Origin: Polaromonas sp. AER18D-145
Lineage (GTDB): Bacteria > Pseudomonadota > Gammaproteobacteria > Burkholderiales > Burkholderiaceae_C
Length of the DNA stretch: 64,000 nt
Assembly: GCF_002379095.1 (NCBI RefSeq)
Contig: NZ_NBZV01000018.1
Location: 1-64,000 of the forward strand
Direction: 5' to 3'
How positions within the stretch are numbered: the first letter of the stretch is position 1; each line of letters starts with the position of its first letter. The translations under genes and the position numbers were made by a program. Under the pieces are notes generated by a model. The model made no database searches, was not told where the DNA came from, and saw only the letters and a list, made by a program, of their open reading frames with translations. Below are positions 53,209-62,636 of the stretch, piece by piece.

Positions 53209-54414
53209 CTACTGATGACGATGGTTCAATTCGTGTGCTATCACGCAGTCTTTCACGAGTTGATCCACCTCGGCCGGGCTGTAACCCAGCTCGCCGAGAA
53301 TGTTCCGACTGTGCTCGCCCAGCTTGGGCGGTGGCGGCATGGCGTCGGGCCGGCGCATGCCCGCGGCAAGTTGCGCTGGAAAGGGGATCAGCGGCAGGCC
53401 GGGCATCGCCGGATGTTCAACAAAGCGACCGGCCAGCACCGGGTCGGTCATGGCCTCGGACACCGTGTTCACCGGACCACAGGGAATGTCGGCAGCCTCG
53501 AAGGCCGCCACCCAGGCAGCCGCCGCACGGGTGATGAAAATCGCCTCCAGTTCAGCCAGCAGCGCCGGCCGGTTGGCAATGCGCACGGCGTTGCGCTGGT
53601 AACGCGGATCGGTGAGCCACTCGGGCCGCTCAACCACGACGCAAAAGCGCTTGAACGCCCCTTCATTCACCACCGACACGCTGAACCAGGCACCGTCGGA
53701 GCCGCGAAAGTGACGGCTCGGCACCGCAATCGGCAGGTTCACCGAGCGAATCGGCTCGCGCTGTTCAATCGCATATTCACCCACCTTGCTGGCAAGAAAA
53801 TTGAACATGGTGTCCGCCAGCGACAGCTCCACGCGCTGCCCCTGGCCGGTCTGCTGCCGGTGCATCACGGCGGCCAGCACGCCCAAGGCGCCGCACATGC
53901 CGGAAGCCACGTCAATGATTGGCAAGCCGATGCGAATCGGTGCGTCGCCCTCTTCACCACTGGCGTAGAAGGCGCCCGTCATGCCCTGCACCACGCTGTC
54001 GACCGCGGGTCTGAGCCGGTAGTCGCTCTGCTCACCAAAGGCGCTGACCATGTAGTACACCATCGTCGGGTTGAGGCGCCGCACCGCGTCGTAGGTCAGC
54101 GCATGGGCCTCGGCAAAGTCGGGGCGAAAATTGTGCACCAGCACCTGGGCTTTTGAAATCAGCCGCTCCAGCACCGCGCGCCCGGCCGGGGTGCGTATGT
54201 CCAGCGCGATCGACTCCTTGCCCCGGTTGCAGGTCATGAAAGCGACGCTGGAGTCGCCATAAAACGGCGGGCCAAAATGCCGCCCCTCCTCGCCGGTCAT
54301 GGCCTCGACCTTGATGACGCGCGCGCCCAAGTCGGCCAGCACCATGGCCGCGTAAGGCCCCGCAATCAAGCGGGACAGATCGATGACGGTGATGCCATTC
54401 AGAATGCCTTGCAC
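53209..54414 (-). CDS. CaiB/BaiF family III CoA transferase
   Basis: This 401-residue protein has VIDLSRLIAGPYAAMVLADL (about 9-28), ARVIKVEAMTGEEGRHFGPP, NRGKESIALDIRTPAGR and the catalytic-Asp segment DSVVQGMTGAF. By position (second gene of the operon) it probably activates the incoming acid with CoA. Confidence 0.88.
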   Translation of the reverse strand: MQGILNGITVIDLSRLIAGPYAAMVLADLGARVIKVEAMTGEEGRHFGPPFYGDSSVAFMTCNRGKESIALDIRTPAGRAVLERLISKAQVLVHNFRPDFAEAHALTYDAVRRLNPTMVYYMVSAFGEQSDYRLRPAVDSVVQGMTGAFYASGEEGDAPIRIGLPIIDVASGMCGALGVLAAVMHRQQTGQGQRVELSLADTMFNFLASKVGEYAIEQREPIRSVNLPIAVPSRHFRGSDGAWFSVSVVNEGAFKRFCVVVERPEWLTDPRYQRNAVRIANRPALLAELEAIFITRAAAAWVAAFEAADIPCGPVNTVSEAMTDPVLAGRFVEHPAMPGLPLIPFPAQLAAGMRRPDAMPPPPKLGEHSRNILGELGYSPAEVDQLVKDCVIAHELNHRHQ

Positions 54415-54428
54415 GGCGCCGCCCTTTT

Positions 54429-55217
54429 TTACTTGCTTGCGCGCGAGCGGGTGCGGAAGGCCGCAATGCCGGCGCGATGCTCGGGCGTGTCTTCGAGCAC
54501 CGCCATGTGCGAGGACACCATGTCCAGGTGCGTGGCGAGCGCCATGGTCTGGCTTTGGTAGACGGCGCGACGAAAGAAGCGCACTGCCTGCTGCGGCTTG
54601 GAGGCAATGGTGCGCGCCATCTCGTAGGTGGCGCTCATCAGTTCGGCATCGGGCACCACGCGATTGACCATGCCAATGCGCTCGGCCTCTTCCGCCCCCA
54701 CCACGCGACCGGTCCAGAACAGCTCAAGCGCGCGCGCAGTGCCTATCAGTCGCGGCAAGTACCAGGCACCGGCATCACCGGCCATCAGCCCGATGTTGAT
54801 ATAACTCTCGGCCAGCGTGGCCGAGCTGGCCATCAACCGGATATCGCACATCAAAGCCATGTCACAGCCCGCGCCGCGCGCCGCGCCGTTGACAGCGGCA
54901 ATGACCGGTTTTTCCATGCGCTCCAGCGTGAGCGCGATGCGGTGCACATGCCGGTACAGAAAGTCCTTGCGCCCCATGCTGTCCATTTCGCTGAACTTGG
55001 CCATCTCCTCGAAATCGCCACCGGCGCAAAACGCGCGACCGGCGCCGGTGACGACGATGACCTTGACGCGCTCATCGGCCTCGGCCTGCTCAAGCGCTGC
55101 GCGCCAGGCTTCAACCATTTCGAGATCGAAAGCGTTGAGCTGATCCGGCCGGTTCAGCGTCAGGGTGCCGATGCCGTCGGCATCAACCGCAAACAGGATA
55201 GGGGGTTCGACGGACAT
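54429..55217 (-). CDS. enoyl-CoA hydratase/isomerase
   Basis: This 262-residue crotonase-fold protein has GAGRAFCAGGDFEEMAKF (oxyanion hole region, about 57-74), MEKPVIAAVNGAARGAGCDM and YINIGLMAGDAGAWYLPRLI. It hydrates a 2-enoyl-CoA. It is the first gene of the operon, 66 bp from the promoter at 55283. Confidence 0.9.
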   Translation of the reverse strand: MSVEPPILFAVDADGIGTLTLNRPDQLNAFDLEMVEAWRAALEQAEADERVKVIVVTGAGRAFCAGGDFEEMAKFSEMDSMGRKDFLYRHVHRIALTLERMEKPVIAAVNGAARGAGCDMALMCDIRLMASSATLAESYINIGLMAGDAGAWYLPRLIGTARALELFWTGRVVGAEEAERIGMVNRVVPDAELMSATYEMARTIASKPQQAVRFFRRAVYQSQTMALATHLDMVSSHMAVLEDTPEHRAGIAAFRTRSRASK

Positions 55218-55282
55218 GGGAGCTTTCCTCGCGATTGGGTAGCGTCAGGCTGCGACACGCCCCTGACTCGGGTGATATGGGA

Positions 55283-55312
55283 ATGTTAACAGAACAGGTG
55301 TTAGTTAGACAA
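55283..55312 (-). promoter_or_regulatory. promoter with FadR/GntR-type operator match
   Basis: On the minus strand TTGTCT (55312-55307), an 18-bp spacer and TAACAT (55288-55283) form a promoter for the CoA operon. TTGTCTAACTA (55312-55302) matches the FadR-subfamily GntR consensus TNGTNNNACNA and covers the -35 box. No GntR gene is in the window. Confidence 0.45.
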
Positions 55313-55436
55313 CTCTGATCCGGGGCTACCGGCGACCCGCGCGCCACCGCCACGCCCCCTCACCGATCACCAGCTTGCCGCTGCGTATCGCCTGCCTGTT
55401 GCTGCACCCGGTCAATATGGGTTGGCGGAACGCTTA

Positions 55437-57348
55437 GTGCGCCAGCAAAGCTGGCAAGAGATAGTCAATGAAAGTTTGATACTGGTAAGAAATGGCGAAT
55501 CAATCAGGCCCCGAGTCATGCGTTACACATCGCGAGGTGTGGAGCGAAGCGTTGACAGGGGAAACCGGCGAGCCAGCCATGGAGCCGCGAAATCAGGAAA
55601 CCGGGATGCCGATGCTGTTAAGCGAAGCAGAAGGCAATACGGGGCATGGCGTTACACGCCAGTCATGCCCTGATCCCGCGCGGTCGAAGACCCTGAGCAC
55701 GCCGGGAAGTCTCTTGCACGGAAGCTGGGAGATCTCATCTGTGCCCGATGCACAAGCTTCGGGCGGGACAGGCAAGGCTAAAAGCCGTAACCCTGTCGTT
55801 CACGCAGATGAGAAGTCGGATACGCCCGTAGTACCAAGGAAGCCGCCGAACAAAGGGGATGACCCGGCGGAGGTGGTGGAGGGAAGGGGCGTAGCCAAAG
55901 GAAACGTCAACAAGAACCCCGCGTCCCGGACCCAGAGCCGGAACAGTTGCGCGTCGACGGGTCTTGACGGCGTACGCGAAGTTGCCCGTTTGAACAAGAC
56001 GGTGCGTTTCACGGCATTGCTGCACCACATCACGCCGCAGCTACTGGTGGAGAGCTTCTATGCGCTTCGCCACGACGCGGCGGCGGGAGTGGACGGCGTG
56101 ACGTGGCGAGACTATGAGGAAGGACTCTACGAGCGGGTACACGGGCTGCACCGGGAAATTCATACCGGTGCGTACCGAGCCAAACCATCGCGGCGGGTAC
56201 TCATACCCAAAGCCGATGGCAGACAGCGCCCGCTTGGCATCGCCTCCCTGGAGGATAAAGTCGTACAGCAAGCGGTGGTGACCGTGCTGAATACGATTTA
56301 CGAAGAGGACTTTCTTGGATTCTCGTACGGGTTCCGGCAGGGGCGCAGCCAGCACGATGCACTGGATGCGCTGACGGTCGGGATCAAGAGCCAAAACGTG
56401 AACTGGATACTGGATGCAGACATTGCGTCATTCTTCGATGAAATCGACCATGACTGGATGCTGAAGTTTCTGGAACACCGCATTGCGGATCGGCGAATGC
56501 TGGGTCTGATTCGTAAATGGCTCAAAGCGGGGGTGGTTGAGGACGGGTGCAGGGTAGCGGCGCTCAAGGGCACGCCCCAAGGCGCGGTGATCTCGCCGTT
56601 GCTGGCGAACATCTACCTGCATTACGCCCTTGATCTATGGACGCGGCAATGGCGTCGCAAATATGCACGGGGAAAGGTGATTGTCGTGCGCTACGCTGAT
56701 GACAGTGTGTTCGGATTCAAGAGCGAAGAGACGGCCAGGCGGTTCCTGACAGCAATGCAGGAGCGGCTGGCCAAATTTGGGCTGACCCTGAATGCGAAGA
56801 AGACGCGACTGATCGAGTTTGGTCGATTCGCCGCAACCAATCGCAAACGTCGGGGACAAAGCAAGCCTGAAACATTCGACTTCCTTGGGTTTACGCACTG
56901 TTGTGGTACCGACAGGCAAGGCCGATTCAAGGTCCTGCGCCTGACGGTGAAGAAGAGAATGCGCGCGACTCTCGACGCTATCCGTGTAGAACTGATGCGA
57001 CGACGGCATGAATCCGTCTCCATTGTGGGCAAGTGGTTGAATCGCGTGGTTCAGGGGTACTTCAACTACCACGCTGTACCGGGAAATCTGTATCGCCTGG
57101 CAGGAATGCGCAGTGAGATATGTCGCGCTTGGCGACATGCACTGATGCGTCGAAGTCAGCGACATCGACTACCGTGGGACAGGTTCAGCCGTATTGCCAA
57201 TCGTTTCATTCCGCCCGCCCGCAACATGCACCCACACCCTGAGGAGCGGTTCTTCGCGTCACATACCTGAGGCAGGAGCCGTATGCGGTAATTCTGCACG
57301 TACGGATCTGTGCGGGGGGCGGGGGGTAACCCCCGTCCCTACCGCAAC
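55437..57348 (+). mobile_element. group II intron encoding a reverse transcriptase
   Basis: The 5' end is GTGCGCCAGC at 55437. Domain V is at about 57277-57312 (GAGCCGTATGCGG ... GCACGTACGG). Domain VI follows as a GC-rich hairpin with CCCTACCGC and the intron ends about 57348. The reverse transcriptase gene fills domain IV. The insertion point lies inside an inverted repeat, GGAACG-CTTA-CGTTCC, formed by the two exons. Confidence 0.85.
55492..57270 (+). CDS. ltrA: group II intron reverse transcriptase/maturase
   Basis: The reverse transcriptase runs from about residue 165. It shows AAAGVDGVTWRDYEEGL, RRVLIPKADGRQRPLGI, GFRQGRSQHDALDA, the TPQGAVISPLLANIYL block and the catalytic VVRYADDSVFGF. 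A maturase-X region follows (RRRHESVSIVGKWLNRVVQG). No C-terminal HNH endonuclease is present, as in several bacterial intron classes. The first about 160 residues overlap ribozyme sequence, so the true start may be later (for example ATG 55579). Confidence 0.88.
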   Translation: MANQSGPESCVTHREVWSEALTGETGEPAMEPRNQETGMPMLLSEAEGNTGHGVTRQSCPDPARSKTLSTPGSLLHGSWEISSVPDAQASGGTGKAKSRNPVVHADEKSDTPVVPRKPPNKGDDPAEVVEGRGVAKGNVNKNPASRTQSRNSCASTGLDGVREVARLNKTVRFTALLHHITPQLLVESFYALRHDAAAGVDGVTWRDYEEGLYERVHGLHREIHTGAYRAKPSRRVLIPKADGRQRPLGIASLEDKVVQQAVVTVLNTIYEEDFLGFSYGFRQGRSQHDALDALTVGIKSQNVNWILDADIASFFDEIDHDWMLKFLEHRIADRRMLGLIRKWLKAGVVEDGCRVAALKGTPQGAVISPLLANIYLHYALDLWTRQWRRKYARGKVIVVRYADDSVFGFKSEETARRFLTAMQERLAKFGLTLNAKKTRLIEFGRFAATNRKRRGQSKPETFDFLGFTHCCGTDRQGRFKVLRLTVKKRMRATLDAIRVELMRRRHESVSIVGKWLNRVVQGYFNYHAVPGNLYRLAGMRSEICRAWRHALMRRSQRHRLPWDRFSRIANRFIPPARNMHPHPEERFFASHT

Positions 57349-57557
57349 CGTTCCACCCGCAATGCGGGCAGTGTCGAGGTGCGCTTGCGAGTGCGAGACT
57401 CAACCGCAGACGCAGCGTCGTGATCGATGCGCCAACGCATCTTGGTGGTCAGATAGTCCCGAGGTGCAGGACGCACTCGTAACACGGTGAAACGCCCGCT
57501 GAGTTCTTGCACCACCAGTTACGATCACCGCCTTGCCTTGCGGGTTCACGCTTTCGC
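57349..57557. other. intron 3' flank with an SDR gene fragment
   Basis: The minus strand at about 57549-57511 reads NPQGKAVIVTGGA, the N-terminal Rossmann motif of a short-chain dehydrogenase, then loses coding character. It is a short remnant. Nothing else is recognisable. Confidence 0.35.
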
Positions 57558-58379
57558 TCAATGGCTGGCAACGGCCTGGAACGGCAACGCGCTGACGGGA
57601 GATTCGTGCAGGCACACCACCTCGTTGGCTGGGTCGCCGAAGTGTGGGTAACGAGCAAGAACCAGCGGGTCATGCCCGGGCACCAGGTGGTCGGGACTGT
57701 CGCATAGCGCGAGCAGTCTTTGATAGCCGACCAGCATGTCGGCCATGTTGACGACGATGGGAAACGGCGACTCGCGGTGGATATTTTCGTAAAAATGACT
57801 CGCGTCCGAAGCAAGCACAACCCAGCCGCGCTTTGTATGCACCCGAACCGACTGCAAGCCCTCGGTATGGCCGCCGACATGGATCAGTTGCAAACCCGGT
57901 GCCAATTCGTCGTCACCGAGGTAGAAATCGACGCGCTTTTCGTACACGCCGCGAACGAGATTCACGACATCCTCGACCGCATAGGCATGGCGTAAGACGT
58001 CATGGCACATGTGCCGGCCGGTGGCATATTGAAGTTCGCGTTCCTGCAAATGGAATCGGGCGTTGGGCAACAGGTCAATATTGCCCGCATGGTCGTAGTG
58101 CAGGTGCGTGATGATCACGTCTGCCACTTGCTCAACCGAGATGCCAAGAATCGCCAGCGCAGCCACCGGACTACGAAGCAGCACACGCCCTCTGCCTCGC
58201 GCTGCCGCCTCGTTGAACCCGGTATCAACCAGCCAAATGCGACCATTGCCCCGAACGACCCAGACAAAGTAGTCCATCGGCATGGAGGCATCGTGCATAT
58301 CGGTGACGATAAAGTTTTCCCTGCGTTGACGCGCCACTGTCGCATAGCGCATCGCATAAACCTCGTACATTGGCAACAT
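57558..58379 (-). CDS. metallo-beta-lactamase-fold hydrolase, lactonase-like
   Basis: This 273-residue protein starts at ATG 58379 (MLPMYEVYAMRYATVARQ). The metal-binding HLHYDHAG (about 93-100), VGGHTEG, ASDASHFYEN and PGHDP motifs resemble the AHL-lactonase-like branch. In this catabolic setting it may open a lactone intermediate rather than quench quorum signals. It is followed upstream by an alpha/beta hydrolase on the same strand. Confidence 0.8.
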   Translation of the reverse strand: MLPMYEVYAMRYATVARQRRENFIVTDMHDASMPMDYFVWVVRGNGRIWLVDTGFNEAAARGRGRVLLRSPVAALAILGISVEQVADVIITHLHYDHAGNIDLLPNARFHLQERELQYATGRHMCHDVLRHAYAVEDVVNLVRGVYEKRVDFYLGDDELAPGLQLIHVGGHTEGLQSVRVHTKRGWVVLASDASHFYENIHRESPFPIVVNMADMLVGYQRLLALCDSPDHLVPGHDPLVLARYPHFGDPANEVVCLHESPVSALPFQAVASH

Positions 58380-58389
58380 CGTTTGTCCT

Positions 58390-59619
58390 TCAGTTAAGGC
58401 GAGCGCGCACCGATTCAAGCACCGGCGCCAGATATCGTAAAAAGACAGTTGGATTCTCGATCATCGGAAAATGACCAAGATCCGCCATCTCGGCAAACAC
58501 CGCGCCCGGGATCAGATCAGCAACATGCCTCGAATCGGCCGGAGTGGCCGAGTAGTCATATGAGCCAGTTAGCAAGTGAATCGGCCGGTCGCTTCCATCC
58601 AGGCCCTGCACGTCGACGGCAGCATCGAATTCATCACTATAGAACGCGAGGTCACCTGGGTAAATCTGGAAGCCGCCCTGAGAATATATCCAGGCAGCAT
58701 TGCGGCGGTGCCGCAATGGGCTGGAAGGACTCATGAGCCCACGCACATAACTCGGGTTGTGAGCGGCTTGATTCACCTGGACATGAGTCAAATGAACGGT
58801 GCGTCGCCCGCTTGAGCGAAACGGCGCTTCAAGCGCAATCGCCCCGAGCACGCGCTCCGGCAACTCACGCGCTGCGTACAACGCCATCGCCGCACCCATT
58901 GAGCACCCGAGCATCACTGCAGGCTGCGACAACACCTGTTGCAAGACGCCCTCGCACACGGAAAGATAAGCGGCCTTGCTCAAGCGGTAGTCCTGCCACA
59001 ACCACCGGGAGGATCCAGGCGAGCGCCCGTGCCCAGGCATGTCGAACGAATGCATGTGCCATTGCTGTTGCAACTGCGCATCGGCCATCAGCGCGTGATA
59101 TTGTCGAGAGTCGGCACCGGCGGTGTGCAACATGAGCAGACAAGGCATGCCGACTGTACCGCTGAACTCGTGATAAACCGTCAAACGCTCACTGTTGCCG
59201 AGCCTGAGCGTGGCATAGCGGCCGGTCAGTCCACTCAGGTCAAGCGGTTCGTCAGCTACAGCTTCTTCGCTGACCTGACCGCGAAGTATCTCGAACAGGC
59301 GTTCCAGCGCATGCAAGCCTTGCGCGACCTGAATTGCATCGGCACGCACAGAAAACAACTCTGTCTGACGTGTTGCGGCTGTGAAGGAGTGCCACCCCAC
59401 CGGGGGCAGTGGCAGCATGATCTGCTGCCACACCTGCGGCGATGCCGAGAGGTATATCGCCGACGCCGATTCGCCACCAACAGCGATAACCTGCTCCCTC
59501 CCTTCGGACGACTGGACTTCGAGCAATATTCGGCACGGCAAACCGGCCGCGGCGCTGATGAACTCTTTGTCCTGCCTGGCGGTATTTGCACATGCCTGTA
59601 GCGCATCGAGCAGCCTCAT
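58390..59619 (-). CDS. alpha/beta hydrolase with N-terminal extension
   Basis: This 409-residue protein starts at ATG 59619. The C-terminal about 260 residues are an alpha/beta hydrolase: LLMLHTAGADSRQYH (oxyanion region), SFDMPGHGRSPG, the nucleophile elbow MLGCSMGAAMAL and a final His in DLGHFPMIEN. The N-terminal about 140 residues are an unrecognised domain. Esterase or C-C bond hydrolase are both possible. Confidence 0.78.
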   Translation of the reverse strand: MRLLDALQACANTARQDKEFISAAAGLPCRILLEVQSSEGREQVIAVGGESASAIYLSASPQVWQQIMLPLPPVGWHSFTAATRQTELFSVRADAIQVAQGLHALERLFEILRGQVSEEAVADEPLDLSGLTGRYATLRLGNSERLTVYHEFSGTVGMPCLLMLHTAGADSRQYHALMADAQLQQQWHMHSFDMPGHGRSPGSSRWLWQDYRLSKAAYLSVCEGVLQQVLSQPAVMLGCSMGAAMALYAARELPERVLGAIALEAPFRSSGRRTVHLTHVQVNQAAHNPSYVRGLMSPSSPLRHRRNAAWIYSQGGFQIYPGDLAFYSDEFDAAVDVQGLDGSDRPIHLLTGSYDYSATPADSRHVADLIPGAVFAEMADLGHFPMIENPTVFLRYLAPVLESVRARLN

Positions 59620-59620
59620 G

Positions 59621-60520
59621 TCACTTCTCGATCTGCTGCAGATACCTATACATCTCTGTGTGGTCGGCAGACTTGTCCAACGTGGACGCCGCGCCTGCCC
59701 ACAGATTGAGCACTTCCTTGCCCAGCAGCATCTGCCAGCCCATGGATTCACCGAGGTTCATGGCGATCCCAAGATCTTTAGCCATCAGTTGCAGCGAGAA
59801 GCCCGAATTGAACTTGCCCGACAACATGAAGGGTTTCACCTTGTGCTCGGTTGTATTGTTTTTACCGGTTGAGCTGTTAAATACATCGGTCATGATGCCC
59901 GGATCCAGGCCGAACTTTTGTCCCACCAACAATGCCTCGGCAGCAGCCACCAGCCCGGCAGCCGACACATAGTTGTTCAGGGCCTTCACCGCATGACCCG
60001 CTCCTGCCTGGCCGACATGGGTGATGACTTTACCCATGTGGAGAAACAGCGCTTGGTGCGCGTCGAACTGCGCCTTCTCGCCGCCCACCATGATCGCCAA
60101 CGAGCCATCCACAGCACGCTTGACGCCACCGGACACTGGCGCATCGAGAAACGACAGCCTCATCTTTTTCAGCTGTTCCGCGAGCACTTTCGAGCGCAAG
60201 GGTTGCGACGAACTCATGTCGATCACGGTAACACCCGGCCGAAGGATGTTGATCAGGCCGCGCTGACCCGATTGCCCCAACACGGTAGCATCCACGATGT
60301 CAGAGTTGGGCAGCATCGTGATGACCACATCCACCCCAGCAAAAGCATCAAGACCTGCGGCGGCGCTTGCACCAGCGTGCTCGCTGACAAAGCGCTCCAG
60401 CGTCGCTGGCACCGCGTCCAGTACCGTGAGCGCGTGCCCGGCTTTGTGCAACAGGCTCGCCATGGGAAAGCCCATCATCCCCAGGCCGATAAAGCCGATC
60501 TTCTTTGCGACTGCGTCCAT
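59621..60520 (-). CDS. 3-hydroxyisobutyrate dehydrogenase-family oxidoreductase
   Basis: This 299-residue protein has the NAD(P) motif IGFIGLGMMGFPMASLL (about 8-24), the substrate-binding LDAPVSGGVKRA and the catalytic lysine in GHAVKALNNY. The family oxidises beta-hydroxyacids or reduces tartronate semialdehyde. Its stop is 1 bp before the alpha/beta hydrolase start, and its start touches the stop of the next gene. Confidence 0.85.
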   Translation of the reverse strand: MDAVAKKIGFIGLGMMGFPMASLLHKAGHALTVLDAVPATLERFVSEHAGASAAAGLDAFAGVDVVITMLPNSDIVDATVLGQSGQRGLINILRPGVTVIDMSSSQPLRSKVLAEQLKKMRLSFLDAPVSGGVKRAVDGSLAIMVGGEKAQFDAHQALFLHMGKVITHVGQAGAGHAVKALNNYVSAAGLVAAAEALLVGQKFGLDPGIMTDVFNSSTGKNNTTEHKVKPFMLSGKFNSGFSLQLMAKDLGIAMNLGESMGWQMLLGKEVLNLWAGAASTLDKSADHTEMYRYLQQIEK

Positions 60521-60897
60521 CAGATGCCCATTTCCTTGAACACTTCCTTGGCGACGCGGAAGCTGTCGATCGCCGCTGGAACGCCGCAGTAGATGGCGGC
60601 CTGAAGGAACACTTCCTTGATTTCTTCCTTGGTCAGCCCGTTGTTGATGGCGCCTCGGACATGCAGCTTCAATTCATGCGGACGATTCAGCGCGGTGATC
60701 ATGGCCAGGTTCAGGAAACTGCGGGTGCGCCGTTCAAGGCCCGGACGGTTCCACACATCGCCCCAGCAGTATTGGGTGACGTGTTCCTGCATGTCCATAT
60801 TGAAGTCATCGGCATTTTTCAGCGATGCATCCACGTACTCGGCTCCCAGCACTTCACGGCGAGTTTTGAGGCCCTTGTCGAATAGTTCCTGATTCAT
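60520..60897 (-). CDS. carboxymuconolactone decarboxylase-family protein
   Basis: This 125-residue all-helical protein has the CMD pattern AINNGLTKEEIKEVFLQAAI with YCGVPAAIDSFR, close to PcaC-like enzymes. It could decarboxylate a lactone intermediate; peroxidase-like AhpD members lack this exact end. Translationally coupled to the dehydrogenase. Confidence 0.83.
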   Translation of the reverse strand: MNQELFDKGLKTRREVLGAEYVDASLKNADDFNMDMQEHVTQYCWGDVWNRPGLERRTRSFLNLAMITALNRPHELKLHVRGAINNGLTKEEIKEVFLQAAIYCGVPAAIDSFRVAKEVFKEMGI

Positions 60898-61045
60898 GGT
60901 TAATCTCCTTTAGAGGGTTACAAGAAAGAAAAGGGCAAGCGAATCAATGCATGCCAGGAATTCATATCCATTCCTGCAGGCAGGCAAAAAACGTTCTGAC
61001 ATCAGCCCATGCCATTATTGAGTTGAGTGAATGTCCCGGCTCGCT

Positions 61046-62584
61046 TCAGGAATGGAAACGTGCACCGCTCGCGACCTTGCGCTGTATCAGCGGCGACACC
61101 CGATAGCGGTCTTCGCCATATGTGCCGGCCAGGTTGTGCAACACCGTCAACACATCATCCAGTCCGATCGCATCGGCCCAGGCAAGCGGCCCGCGCGGGT
61201 AGTTGACGCCTTTTTGCATCGCCACATCTGCGCTCTGTGCAGTGCATACGCCCTGGTTCACCGCGTCGGCCGCTTCATTGGCCAGCATCACCACCGTCCG
61301 CATGACCGCCATGCCCGGCACATCGTTCAAACGCGATACGGCAAAACCTGCGGCCTGGAATAACCCGGCCACCGCTCGATAAGCCTCCTCATCGCACTGG
61401 TCCGCCGCCGCCAGCGCAATCCGGGACGCGCTGGCGTAATCGAGCGCAAGATCCAGCAAGACGGTATTGGCTACCCCGGTATCACTGGCACGTTGCGTCG
61501 CACTGCGGCCATCGGTGAGATGGACAACCGCGCCACCGCACTCCAGCAAACCGCTGTTGGCCTGCGGCGCATCGACCCGCACGAACGCCATCCCGGCCGC
61601 TGCAATACGCGACGCAATCGCGTCGGCTACCGCTCCGCTGCCCATAATCGTTAGCTGTTGCGGCGCGGCCTGCGGCGCCTCGGTTTGCGGCTGCGGAGGT
61701 GCCGTGTCTTGTCCGTACGGATAAAAGCCGCGCCCGGATTTTCGTCCGAGGAATCCGGCATTCACCAGTTCCTGCTGCAGCAGCGACGGCGTAAAGCGCG
61801 GATCATTGAAATACGCCTGAAAAACCGATTGGGTCACCGCGAAATTGACATCGTGTCCGATCAAATCCATCAGCTCAAACGGCCCCATGCGGAATCCGCC
61901 GGCTTCGCGCATGATCGCGTCGATCGTTGCCGGCTCGCCCGCCTGCTCGGTCAGTATCCGCAAGCCTTCGGCATAGTACGGGCGGGCCACCCGATTGACG
62001 ATGAATCCCGGCGTCGATTTGGCATAGACCGGATTCTTGCCCCAAGCCGTCGCCGTTGCGTACACAACCTGCGCCAGCCGGCTATCGGTCGCCAGTCCGC
62101 TGATCACTTCGACCAGCGCCATCAAAGGCACCGGATTGAAGAAGTGCATGCCGACCAGACGAGATGGATGCCGCAGTTTCGCCCCCAGCGCGGTGATCGA
62201 AATGGACGACGTATTCGTCGCCAGAATGCAGTCTTCACTGACCACGTCTTCCAGATCGGCGAACAACCCGCGTTTGACTTCCTGATTTTCGACGATCGCC
62301 TCGACCACCAGCCGCGCATCCGCAAGTTCAGCAAGATGGGTGGCCGCCTGCAGGCGCGCACTGGCGGCCACCGCCGCATCCTCCGTCATGCGCCCTTTGT
62401 CGGCCAGCATCCGGAAGGTTTTCCGGATATTGCCGATGGCTTTTTCAATCGCCTCCGGCCGCGTGTCATGCAGGATGACAGGATGCCCGACGGCAGCGGC
62501 CACTTGCGCGATCCCGGCGCCCATCGCGCCACTGCCGATAATCGCCACGATACTGGATGGATCTAGTGCATTTGTCATGACCAT
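61046..62584 (-). CDS. paaH: 3-hydroxyacyl-CoA dehydrogenase, PaaH-type
   Basis: This 512-residue protein has the NAD site VAIIGSGAMGAGIAQVAAAV (about 11-30), VEAIVENQEVKRGLF, the HxxNP motif MHFFNPVPLM, and two 3HCDH C-terminal domains (about 190-290 and 420-512), the layout of PaaH. It oxidises 3-hydroxyadipyl-CoA-like compounds. ATG 62584 is chosen, with AAGAAAG just upstream. Confidence 0.83.
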   Translation of the reverse strand: MVMTNALDPSSIVAIIGSGAMGAGIAQVAAAVGHPVILHDTRPEAIEKAIGNIRKTFRMLADKGRMTEDAAVAASARLQAATHLAELADARLVVEAIVENQEVKRGLFADLEDVVSEDCILATNTSSISITALGAKLRHPSRLVGMHFFNPVPLMALVEVISGLATDSRLAQVVYATATAWGKNPVYAKSTPGFIVNRVARPYYAEGLRILTEQAGEPATIDAIMREAGGFRMGPFELMDLIGHDVNFAVTQSVFQAYFNDPRFTPSLLQQELVNAGFLGRKSGRGFYPYGQDTAPPQPQTEAPQAAPQQLTIMGSGAVADAIASRIAAAGMAFVRVDAPQANSGLLECGGAVVHLTDGRSATQRASDTGVANTVLLDLALDYASASRIALAAADQCDEEAYRAVAGLFQAAGFAVSRLNDVPGMAVMRTVVMLANEAADAVNQGVCTAQSADVAMQKGVNYPRGPLAWADAIGLDDVLTVLHNLAGTYGEDRYRVSPLIQRKVASGARFHS

Positions 62585-62636
62585 GCTTTCTTGACCAGGG
62601 ATGGAAATAGGCCCGTATTGAAGCGCGGCGCTGCCA

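Noticed and set aside
57206-57403. Minus-strand frame with CPHCG as a transposase zinc finger
   Set aside because: It crosses the intron boundary, so most of it is ribozyme sequence; the CPHCG part alone is too short to support a call.
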